NCBI GenBank assembly: GCA_000469685.2
Contig: LS997563.1
Span: 32,979,968-33,043,967, forward strand
Origin: Haemonchus contortus
Taxonomy: Eukaryota > Nematoda > Chromadorea > Rhabditida > Trichostrongylidae
Direction of reading: 5' to 3'
Length of the DNA stretch: 64,000 nucleotides
The notes below the pieces were generated by a model. It had not been told where the DNA came from and ran no database searches. It worked only from the letters and a program-made list of their open reading frames with translations. Below, piece by piece: positions 26,363 through 36,891 of this stretch; the first letter of the stretch is position 1; the number at the start of each line of letters is the position of its first letter. The translations under genes and the position numbers were made by a program.

Positions 26363-29300
26363 TTAAGACTTCCTCCTAACGGTACGGGGCTGCACCATAG
26401 AAGTGCTTCTTGCAACTGGAGAGTACATAGACGGCTGCTTACGCTCTCGCATTTGCCGTTCTGTTTGAGGCGTAGACGAAATACCAACACGACCGTGTGA
26501 CCTATAAATTAAAACTTAGCTGACCGACTCGCTTGAACGTAAATGAAGGAAGCAGATAAGGGAATAAAGAAAGAATGTGGCACCTCGTGGTTCGCGCTAC
26601 CGGCTCCTCTGATTTCTCTTCAGTCTCTTGATGGGACGGTGAGGCGGATGTCTGACAAACCGCCTCGGGACCGTCTACTGCGTCACCACCACTCTGACGG
26701 CTGGACTGAAAAATGAAAAAATTTCTAAAAATCTATCAACTTGATTCATGAGAAAAAACTAATGCTAGAGCTAACAAAAAGTGAGCTTCCAATAAGTTAC
26801 AATACACTTTTCACTTACACTTCTAGCAGATCGTCTGCCAGGGCGTAAACGCTGAGGTGTTCTTGAAGTATTGCTCTCAGAATCCGTGAATTCACCAATT
26901 GGCAACACGTCGTCACCAGCTGTTTCATCCTTAGGCTCCAGCTCAAGATCTCCTTCCAGTGGCGACGAGTCATGCAACGCCAAAGAATCGTCCATGATCT
27001 CGACTGTAAGCTCACTCATGGGAGAAGGCTCCTCTGATTGAAGTCGCTCTGCAGAATCAGGGTGAACTGCACCACGTCGTTTCACTGGACGAGATGAAGA
27101 GGTATCGCTTGTGTTTGAACGCGATCTGATCCCTCTCTTTGGAGAACACGTCGGAACTTCCTCAGTGGTTGCAAGTTCTGCGGCCAATAAGGTTTGTGCA
27201 GCTGCACTAGCCGCTCGAGCGGGAGGTCGACCAGATCGGCGACGCCATGACTGTGACTCGTCGTCTCTTTCTTCCAATGACTGCTCAATTTCATCGCCTG
27301 TCGCTAGGACATCGCGCGGTTCACCTAAATTGTTTCTACTAGTTGATTGCCTTTTATTAAAGAAAAAAGGAGGCGTACCAGAAGGGTCTTCTGCTGTCAC
27401 ATCATCGTGCCCGGCAGCACTGCTAGTCATTAAAGCCGTACTTTCGTCATTATCTTCACCTTCAACTCCATGAATTAACTGTCGGCTACTGCGTCGCCGT
27501 CGGGTCTGTTCATCCACGCCTTCCAATCCACTTACATAACCTCGTGAAGATTTACGAGATGAGGACGCAGACTCAAATAATGGCGTCGAAGAGGTGTTTT
27601 CAACTGGAGCCACAAATTCCTGTGCGATACGCGCTTCATCTGCTTCTAATCTTCCTCGCTTAGCCACATTTGAGTTCCTAAAACATCCCAATTAGTTCTC
27701 GCGACACGATAAAGCCGATACAGACGACATGGCAAGTTGCTAGTTAAACATACTGAGTACTTAATGGATCTTTCTCTGAGCGTATAGTCTCTGGTCGCTT
27801 GCGCGGTATCCTCGAGCTTCCAGCCTTGAACAAAACAATCACTCCCACAAATGGCTTCAAAGAAAACTCGCATTTCATAACTTCCTATTTTTTCACGTTT
27901 TTGAAAGTCCGTCGTTCAAAAAAACAAGTACTACACTCAACATAAACAATGCCTTAATATGTCCGAATGTTTAGAAACAGTGGGCTACTACAGTCCACAT
28001 AAGGGATACCGTTGAGGGGTAAACGGGATGAAACATCCAACTGGCTTCCAAGGATCTACCCTCATTCCTTATACATGCATGTGATAGGTGAAGAAGTGCG
28101 ACTGTAAGCAAGAGGAATATGGCCATAACGAAAAAATGGGACTCACTCTCCGTTTCGGTTTCTTCGATGGCATCTTTTCCTCCAGTGCACGTTGCTCTGC
28201 CTCGACGCTGCGCTTGATCGCCGCCACGTCCAAAGCAGGTCGTGTGGCTGCGCTTGACGCAGACGGCCTTGCCTGTAGAGGGCTGTTATTTAACTTCGCT
28301 AACTCGATAACCTTAGACCTTCGCTGGAAAAGTCATTCGAGTTATGTGAAAGTAAAGTGTCAGAAATACAAAACTAAACAAAGTTCACCCTCTGCGGGCT
28401 GACGATTGATTTAGCCATCTTAGCTTTTATTTGAGCAATATTCTCTTGCGTTTCTGCAATTGTTAATTGTTCCTGTTGCCGTCGTTGGGCATCCGATTTC
28501 CGTTTGTTGGCTGTCTGTAGTCGACGAATGCGGTTTCGGTCATGGTGGCAAGATCTCCGAGCCAGCACTCTAAAACAGGGGCATTGAAGGTGCACAAATG
28601 AAACTTCACTTAGAAAAGCACAGTACACAATACTCAGGAAGGAAGACTGGTAATCATCCACAAACTCACTTTCGTTCTTCAGATGCGACGAGTATAGCAT
28701 AATTTAGACGAGAAACTTCATCAACAAGCGCTGCATTGTTCTGAAACGTTGGCTATGAATCCTGCGCTGTTGCTAATGAATTTCAAAAAACTTACATATG
28801 TCAACAATTTAATATCGCGCACTAAAACATCCAAGAGTCGTCCATACAACGTTTCCTCATCTTCTCCAGTTGGCATCATTTCTAGGTCGAGATCGGAGTC
28901 GAAATCAGTAACGGAATAGCCCTAAACGTACTAAGTATCAAATTCGGAAGGAAATAACCAGAAATTGAGTAAATTTATAAAAAAATTTGATTTGTGGTTT
29001 CCTGCTTCTACTATCTAGACATGGAGGTTCTTCGAATACATTAAAGAAGTAAAGGTACACAGGCCTACATTAATGTTGAAATCTATGAAAAGTACCCAAG
29101 AATAAGCTAAAAAACGACTGAAACTTCTTCCATGATCCTTCAACGGGAATGTTTCAATCGTTTCCTTACCAGGTACAGATGAGCGGGCGCTATCAGGAGT
29201 AATAACCCATGAGTTTCGAGCACAGAGGTCAGTTGGCTCCAGCCACCAAATGTCGCTTTTACGGTTCCTGTTACAAAGCAACTCATTGCGTGTGGCAACA

Positions 29301-32300
29301 TCAAGTAAACCCGACGCAATCATTTTCGCAGTAATCGGAATTTGGCAAATGGCAATTTCAGCCATTCCTCACGTTACGATTTTCATACTGTTCCCGAACT
29401 CTACATGACGATTTAGAAAGCAGCCAATTGTTAAAAAGTAGAGAAGCACAACGCAAAATGTCGAAGCTGATGGGCAGTGAAGTCATTAACTGCAGTCGCA
29501 TGCAGTAACCCGACTCCAGCATTCCAACAGTAGGAGTTTCTCACCTGAGCCTTCTGCAATTTTCTCTTGCGTAGGAGAGCATAGCTTTTTATGGTGGGTA
29601 AATGCTCGAGCCGTTATATGATGGTATACCCAGGTTTACCCTCCTACCTCCCTTCAACCTATTCCGCTTCGGCGGCAGAAGTATTAATACTAATACATGA
29701 TTTTTTATTGATCGAAGCAAGTAGAAAATGAAGTAGGCAAAGTTTCTCTAATAGGAGAATAGAACTGAAGTAGTGCAGAAATGAAAAATATTCACCTCTG
29801 GAACGGGATTGCGAGGTGGCATGGACGGAGGGAGAGATGCATATTCGCCCACTACGCAATCAGATGCCAGTGGATGTGATGGGTCAAGCTCCACTTTAGT
29901 TCCAACATCTGCTTGAGTTGTGGAAGGTAAGCAGGTTGGGACACCAAAATCCATCATCTGTGTTTCGCCTTCCATCTTATGTGGAAAGCATTCATCCTTT
30001 TCAATCTCTTCGAGAACTCGTGTGTACTCAGCGTCATCATCTTCTGCATGCTCATTCTCACACTGAAACGAAAAAACTGGAACTAACTTGGAAAAAAAGA
30101 GTCAGGCCATGTAATTGAAAACAGATTAATAGTATGCTATTGAACGAAAAAGTTTTTACAAGAAACACATATTTAACGCAGTATATTACCTATTTGTCGA
30201 CCGTTGCCTGTGGTCTCTGCCAGGTTTAGTGCATATGCCAGATATGTCTTTTTTGAAAATTGATAGACTTCACTTGATGACTAGATATTATGCCAACATT
30301 ACATAATAGGGACGTGGCCCACAAAAAGCGCGATATTATGTGAGAGCCAGATAAGCAGTCAGTAAAGAGTTGAACGAGAAGCCCTATTCTACTGCTTTAC
30401 CCAAGCCAATCGTCTTCCCCATTTCTTCCAATCGGTCAACTTACTTATTTTATACTTTTGAAAGTGAAAAGTCTCTAAAAGATGCATCACTGTAGTGAGC
30501 GTGGCGCACATGTTTTTGCTCCACATCTCACATATAATGCCGCGCAAAAAGAAAATGTATTTGCTTCCACGATCGAAAAAAAATTGAAACGTACACGGCC
30601 GATCAACAGAATGGACATTTCCCCATTTTTACATCTCCACCTTTTTTTATAATGATTTAAGCAGATGCTGCACACTGCCCTATACGGAAACTCAAAAAAT
30701 TTTATTTTCTAAAAAAGTTTCGTTTCGTCTCTCATTCTATGAGAAAATAACAAAAAAACCTCTAAAAGAACAATATGGAAAGTATTACATCTCTACAAAA
30801 CGTTCTTGGCAAAAGAAAAACTCACATAGAGCCAGCTCAAAAATCTCTCATCAGTTTCAGTATCAAGTTTCTCAACGCCTTGGTCGAATGTTGTGGGATC
30901 AGCATCAGTATGACTCTGTTCTGATACTCCATTTACGGCAGACATACCAGCATCACAAATACCGTAGTTTCTCTCGACTCCGTCCATGGATGAGTACATC
31001 TGCAGTAAGAATAGCTAAGAACTACATTGGAACGACAACATCTACTAGACACTATGAAAATGAAAGACATCGTCATAAGCGAAAAAGTGGCCACGTCGAA
31101 TATTCCGAAAATATGTACAAAACCAACTCATTCAAGAAATGCTGAACAAAAGGCCAACGTGCATAAGCGTAACAATAGTTTCGAAGTAATTGAATGCTAG
31201 CAAAGTGAAAACCTACATTTGACATGGCCCCAGGTATGGAATATTCCAGTTTAGTGCCTTCTCCAGGATTATGCATGCTTGATGTTTGATCTTCCATATC
31301 ACATCGACTTGCCTGAAAAAAGACAGCCGCTAATTTGAGTGATTTTACCGAGAATCTGCTGAAAAGAGACAACAAACCTGATAAGGTGAACAGTAAGATC
31401 GCATTGCATCACTTCGTTGAACATCATAATTGTTCTGTCCCATCTGCCCTGCATCAGGAACTTGGAAGAGTGATTCGTAGGAATCCACTGACTCCATCCG
31501 CGGGTTTCTTAAAAACAGCGATGAGGTGACATAACGATCAATGCTCAATTGTCGTAAAGCAAACTTGTTATCCGAAGGGGTATCCATGATCGTTGTCGCT
31601 CCTCCATGCATTAAACCATAATCCTCTGAATCAAATGACCCGAGCAGCCTTGGATCGACTTTCATGTTTGTGTTTCGTAAAAGTTCCTGATCTGCACTTC
31701 TCGAGGTAGAAGGGCGCATCTAAACATAAAGAATAAGTCTTATAAGCAGTCGACTATTCAGCAAGGTTTTTTAGTTCCATCTCTCTCAACTTCTATTTTA
31801 ATTTCGACCGCAAAATCTATAAAGAAGAGGTACAAGGGCAGCGAGCGGTTTTTCGGGAGGGCACTTTGCTCACAAAAACTAGTACATCTCATAGCAACCT
31901 CGGAATGGGAAGCGCTCTCAATTCGCAAGCCCGAATTGCAATCTCTGTCAGCGACCTTTTTGGATGCTGCTTGTGCGACACATAGTTATGTTGTTCGGGG
32001 CACGCGTAGCAACAGATGCAACTTGCACGTCGTAACTGTAAAGGTTGCCTCCTTGCCGGTATTCGCTGTGAATCGTTCGCGAAAAAACAGAATTCCAAGT
32101 CGGCTTTCCATTGTCAATAGCGCAAAATACTATCACATGACTGCAGAATTCGAGCCACCCCACAATAACGCACCTAGCATTATTTAAAGACAAAAGTATA
32201 AGGTCTTGGGACGTTGATCAATCCCGTATGAGGGATGCGCCCACACATGCGAATTCTATTCAGAATCGTAGTGGCGTATTGAATGCGTATGGGACAAGTC

Positions 32301-32639
32301 TGGTACCAATAGACCTACCCTGGAGGGATGGAAGGCTCAGTTGGCCTAGCCGGAAATCGATCTGGGATTCGAACCCGTGATCACGCGCGTGTGAAGTGCG
32401 CCACTTAACACTACACCTCCACCCCGGTAATATATGAATAATATCCAATGTTAGAAAACAGTGATCATGTCATATCTAGAACTAATAATCTCATCATTTG
32501 AAATGTAACCTCGAATAAAGAAATAAAAAATTCGTACTTGCTGTGGTTGAAGTTGATGGGAGAAAGCTGGTTCGGAGAGTGCTCTCGTGGGTTGGGAATC
32601 TTGTTGTTCATTCAGGCTGTTGATTTTGGAAGTAGATTC
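26363..32639 (-). CDS. Multi-exon nuclear-type protein with INO80E/TFPT-like coiled coil (core model)
   Basis: Exons (minus strand, 5' to 3'): 32639-32538, 31719-31378, 31312-31217, 30999-30826, 30062-29796, 28921-28796, 28740-28670, 28569-28389, 28323-28147, 27884-27754, 27677-26819, 26705-26584, 26501-26363 (TAA). All junctions have AG/GT borders and matching phases, giving about 928 codons. The weakest acceptor is AATAG at 27885. The N-terminal part is polar; one acidic segment reads DDDAEYTRVLEEIEKDE (30062 exon). The 28.9-28.4 kb exons form a coiled coil (YGRLLDVLVRDIKLLTY, LVDEVSRLNYAILVASEER), then basic KRKSDAQRRQ. The C-terminal 286-codon exon is rich in Ser, Arg, Glu and Thr with KR clusters resembling nuclear localisation signals. 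The coiled coil resembles INO80E/TFPT by pattern only; the rest matches no family I know, so chromatin function is inference. Confidence 0.8.
29170..29604 (-). other. Possible extra exons of the 26-35 kb gene
   Basis: Two exon-like pieces lie in the intron between the 29796 and 28921 borders. One (29604-29545) is 20 codons, HLPTIKSYALLRKRKLQKAQ, with a good GTGAGA donor and correct phases on both sides, but its acceptor (CTCGAG) is poor. The other runs from an ATG at 29365 through NELLCNRNRKSDIWWLEP to a GTAAGG donor at 29169. It is clearly protein-like, but its phase does not fit the neighbouring exons. It could be an alternative exon, an internal promoter exon or a remnant. The flanking exons also splice in phase without either. 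Confidence 0.4.
32211..32426 (-). mobile_element. tRNA-derived SINE inside the host gene's intron
   Basis: On the minus strand GGTTCGAATCC (32375-32365) is the B-box, and the region 32426-32400 (GGTGTAGTG) is the A-box. The body and the GGGATTGATCAACG-type end match the other copies. It lies in the intron just downstream of the 32639-32538 exon and runs in the same direction as the gene, so it would be part of the pre-mRNA. Confidence 0.8.
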
Positions 32640-33846
32640 CTTTTTGGAAAAGACGCTACAAAATTACAATGTCCGAAACATTTCTACGAATATAGTCAAA
32701 TGAATGACAACTGCTTGGCGGCAAATTTATAAATCAAAAATTTTGGAAGTGAAAAATTTCCCCTGAGCAAAGCGTTAGCGTTACCATTGGCGCACTCAGT
32801 AATTCGCTTCGTGGCAAAAGTTACTAGCCTTTGAACTCCACAACATCGTCTCTCACTTGGCCCGACATGAAAGGTCACACACATCAATCAAGCCCAGAAC
32901 TTACTCAATATATTTGGAAAAATACATCTAAAACCAAAGCAAACTTGCGTATAGCGCACAACAAATTTATGGAAACCGATCGAACAGTAGGTAAGCCTTG
33001 TTGTTTCCCTATATTCTCTATTCAAGCAACCTACTGCCCGCATCCTGCACTTCATACACCCTTAGTTCCACCACTTGAGCATCATTTGAATGAAGAGAGT
33101 TATTTTTTGAATCCAGTCTGCTGGCCTATGTATAAAAGCTTGAAAATGTTCAAAGGATAGATGGTGAACGGTGGTAGATTTGTGAGTTTATTGGGGTCTG
33201 ATGATGAGAGTATATTGAGATGGTGTGAGTGGGAATAATCCAAAAAGACTCTTAAGGAAGTTTTTATTAAGTGTTTCTTGCCCAATTTATTCTGGAAAAA
33301 AACATGCCATGCTTGGGAACCGGGTACACTTCCACTTGCTTGTTTTCTTGCTTCTCGTCGTGCACGATTCCTCTGAAAAACTTCCACATTTACCTCAAAA
33401 CAGCAATTTTAGGGATAAAAGAAAAGGTTTTTCTTGTCAAATACACAAAAAAATGCAACCTTTAAATCTTAAAACAATTTCGAATGAGAAAATTTGCAAT
33501 TATGGGACATAAAACAAGAACAGGATTATGAATCAATTCTGATTTTCAATTCTAACAGAAGTACGAAGGTAGACAGGTTTGTACACCAACCAATTGAAAT
33601 ATTAAGGTAGAAGAGGGTCGCTAGTCAGAAGAACATTCGATTCAAGTGCCCGATACGAAGAAAAGCTAATACCATCTGTGGGCAGCAGTGACGGGGAAAG
33701 ATTAATCGCAGAAAAACGGATCAGAAAAGAGGCTCATCGGTGAGTGAGCCCACCAAAACCCGTGACTAGCAAGAGATGAAAATGAGATTCAATAGAAATC
33801 ACTGCTCTACATCTGAATCTACAACGGTAGAGCCAACCAGACATAC

Positions 33847-34982
33847 CTGCTGTTTACGCTGCTGTTGAAAATGTTGTTTAACTGTCAGTGGTGCGTCAAC
33901 TGGTACGCCAGGGATTGCGGAGCTGCCTTCCTGATACCTGAAGCTGAAGTAATTGAAGGCACATTACTGACCTCTTAGCAAAATTTATTGATCTGCAAAG
34001 TTTTGTGGTAAATCCCTTCTTTTAGGACCTGCAGACAGGCGAATGGGCTTGAGATACGCCAATGGAAGAACCGAAAGGCGCGACGAAACGAACGAAAAGT
34101 TCCCATAGCGCCGGGACTGAGCCCCTACTTGGTGATACAGGATACCAGTATTGTCTGATATAGGTAACAGGCTCTGGGGTGGTTATGATGGACCAAAACT
34201 AGACTTATCACTTATATACTATATATATATATTTACTTATTTGTTACATGAGATGACTTATTATGAATTAGAATTGTGATTAAAAGAAAAGAAGCAGTCC
34301 ACCGTAAAGTTGGGAGGAATGTATGAAAAATCGGAAAAATATTGGTAAATCACCCAGGAAAGAAGAAGACGCCAAGGAGTACTGTCTTAAAGAAATGCAA
34401 TAACAAGCATTATCAGCTTTCTCGTTGAACTGCTCGGAACTTCTTCAACCGAATCAGTAATTCTCAGTTTGTGGGGATTGACAACAACCTCTCCTTCGTT
34501 CATTAGATCTGCATAAAGGTACTAACCGACTGCTGTCACCCTAGAGCAGGCACGTTATTTCTTTTTCCTAATGGAGTATCTGTTTATGTGTTTAGGTGCA
34601 TAAATGAATGAAAATCCACAGTCCAGAAGTTGCTATACAGCCTGAAGCCCATCTGAACATACCCGTATGATCCTCACAAGGTAACCAGACCAGACTCGAT
34701 AATTTCAGACAAGACTATCAACCAAATGACCAAGTGCGAGTATGAATTCATAAAGATAAATTTGAAAAACAAACATTACACAAATTCCAGTGCGGGTAGA
34801 AGTCCTCGACTCGACGCCAGATATCCAAGAGAGTTCGTTTCCTTAGACTAAATAAGAAAATACAACATGCGAGTCATCAAAATCATTTGAAGTCGTGATT
34901 CAACAAGAGTAACGAACAAGCTTACCAAAACAGATCCAGTCTGGCAATGCGTCAGCACCTGAAGCTGTGACTCATCGGACAT
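33847..34982 (-). CDS. Probable 5' exons of the 26-35 kb gene
   Basis: A start exon at 34982-34926 encodes MSDESQLQVLTHCQTGSVL and ends at a GTAAGC donor. It joins in phase 0 to a segment beginning at 34521 (YLYADLMNEGEVVVNPHKL). A Gln-rich exon at 33937-33847 ends QHFQQQRKQQ at a GTATGT donor and splices in phase to the exon at 32639. The link between the 34521 segment and 33937 is unresolved. A region open in all three frames at about 34135-34029, ending at a CAG/GTCCTA donor, gives the needed phase in one frame. A TTTCAG at 35082-35077 upstream of the ATG could be a trans-splice acceptor for a spliced leader, or an intron end. Confidence 0.5.
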
Positions 34983-35310
34983 GCTCCGGCGGCTAGAGCA
35001 TGCAGGAGAAACTGTTTCCCTTTTCTGCGTCAAGAACTTTGGGTAAGAAAGCAGCAACTAAGTAGGCTTCAATGCGCTGAAACGAAGGAAATGAACGAAT
35101 GGTCTGAATCGTAGGCGTCAATTATAGCGCTTAGCTTCAGTCACGTACGACACCCTGCAACTTTCGCTAAGCAGCCAATCTCGATGTTGGGAAAATCGGT
35201 CTGTACTAAATAAGGAATTCTACATGTATTGTGAACTTTTCTGAAGTCGAATGGTATCAAGCCCATCTCAATCCAGAAAGCGGACAATAGCGAAAGTAAT
35301 ATGTCGAACA

Positions 35311-35605
35311 GGGTGGAGGTGGTGTAGTGGCAAGTGGCGCACTATATCACACGCACGGTCAGGGGTTCGAATCCCGGATCGATGCCCGCCTAGGCCAACC
35401 AAGCCTTCCATCCTCCGGGGTCGGTGAATTGGTACCAGACTCGTCTGGGAGGATAAAAGCACTGACTTGTACATCGGCTGGCCACCGCAAGTCATTGTAT
35501 AGGCCACATACGCACTCATTACGCCACTACGATTCTGAATGGAAGTCGAGTGCGGGGGCGCATCCCTCAGACGGGATTGATCAACGCCAAAAACTTTATC
35601 CTTTT
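35311..35605 (+). mobile_element. tRNA-derived SINE, best-preserved copy
   Basis: The head has an A-box (GGTGTAGTGGCAAGTGGC, 35321-35338) and a perfect B-box GGTTCGAATCC (35364-35374), spaced as in tRNA genes. A ~210-bp unrelated body follows, ending GGGATTGATCAACGCC and then a T-run near 35592-35602. No cloverleaf acceptor stem forms, so it is not a tRNA gene. The T-run could terminate pol III transcription. The copies at 9.9, 24.7, 32.3 and 49.1 kb are more diverged. Confidence 0.88.
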
Positions 35606-35963
35606 TTTTTTATTAATATGGCGAACGGGCATGCCCCGACCGTTATTCGAGGTAGGCTGGGGATAACACTTATCTCTCCTGAGCGTTCCCAACATAAAAA
35701 TTCGAGAGCGACGTAGGATGGGGATCGCCGCGTCAGACGATAATAGAAAGACCACAGGTAGAAATATCTTACGCATTGTATGGCGAGGGATTGGAGGAAA
35801 TGAAAAGAGATAAGGAACCGTGAAGGGGAGAAGGAAGCGGCTATAATAACAGTATGTAAACCAATACTCCAAAAATTTTTGTTCATCCAAAAAACATCGT
35901 TGCCCAACTCTGCTCCTTTCTACCTGCAAAAAAAAACCCGTTACAAGGCATTCTCGGGTGTAT

Positions 35964-36215
35964 GTCGTTTGGCGCGATGGGCGGGGTCGCGCCGCCCATT
36001 TGAGGCGGCGCGACTCCGCCCATCGCGCAGTTTAACCGTTCAGGTCGCGTAATCTTCCGCTTTCCTCTATTCTATAGATGATAGAAGCCCAATCCATCAT
36101 CTATAGAGGAGAGGAGAGAAGAAGATTACGCGATCTGAACGAGTTGAACGGTGCGATGGGTGGAGTCGCGCCGCCTCAAATAGGCGGCGCGACCCCGCCC
36201 ATCGCGCCAAACGAC
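35964..36215. mobile_element. GC-rich double-hairpin foldback element
   Basis: The 252-bp block is a near-palindrome from GTCGTTTGGCGCG to CGCGCCAAACGAC, with GTAATCTTC/GAAGATTAC near the middle and CTATAGATGAT/ATCATCTATAG at the very centre. Each half contains its own hairpin of the GGCGGGGTCGCGCCGCC / GGCGGCGCGACTCCGCC type. The structure is two hairpins inside a larger hairpin. It is probably a MITE. No target duplication is evident. Confidence 0.82.
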
Positions 36216-36295
36216 CGGCTTCCCTATCTGGAAATGCCAGAGATCTCGCCATCTCATATCTGCCTTCACACATTATTATTTTCCTTTACTTTTGT

Positions 36296-36865
36296 AGAAA
36301 TTGGCCCGGATGTTTGAGAAAAAGAGCACCTTCAGGAATTGTCACTGTAGAAGGTGGTCCAAAAAGAACGCCAAAAACATTTTTGGAACGTTCTCAACGG
36401 TTTCCGGTGTGTGTGTATGGCCTTGCCTAATGCGGGATTCAATGTTACCTCGGGAATCGCTGGGATAGACTGTGTCAGGTAAGATATGGAAGCCGCCCAG
36501 GCCACATTGAACAGCAATAGCTTGAGCATGTAGAGAGGTCACCAAGGAAGGTTTAAAAATCAGAAGTTATTGACTAACTTCGAAAACAGATAGAATGTGA
36601 GGGATAAAAACAAAGGTAAGCAAGGATCATGGGACCGTACTCACAGCGCTCCGGGCCTTCTCTGAACAGAAGCCGGTCACATTCAAAAATCATGACTGCG
36701 CCAGAACGATTTCTCCTCTGTCACCTCGGTTGCCGTCGTCTCAGCAAAGTGTCCAACTGCCCCTGTTACGAGCCAGTGCGCTTTAGCACCCTCATTGTTC
36801 AAGAAACAGTTCCATCCCGAGAGATACAGTCAGCAAGCGCCCATGTCAGACGGACATCACAAAAT
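36296..36865 (-). repeat. Duplicated segment with signal-peptide-like ORF, copy 1
   Basis: Homologous in the same orientation to 41770-42445. On the minus strand both encode a hydrophobic start (LKLLLFNVAWAASISYLTQ here) continuing to a shared E-V-T-x-NP motif, before frames diverge into stops. The region above the ORF (36629-36865) is also conserved with copy 2, so more than coding sequence was duplicated. It may be a pair of small secreted-protein pseudogenes or an unclassified mobile element. Confidence 0.55.
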
Positions 36866-36891
36866 CACATAATGTGTCCGCGGGTGAGCCA

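Noticed and set aside
27111..27473. 120-codon plus-strand ORF
   Set aside because: It is antisense to the long C-terminal exon of the host gene; its Ser/Ala-rich content is a shadow of Arg/Glu codons.
34200..34232. AT dinucleotide run as a promoter
   Set aside because: Low complexity only; it lies inside the inferred intron region of the host gene.
35321..35380. tRNA gene at the A-box/B-box pair
   Set aside because: No acceptor or anticodon stem can be drawn and the sequence continues into the shared SINE body.
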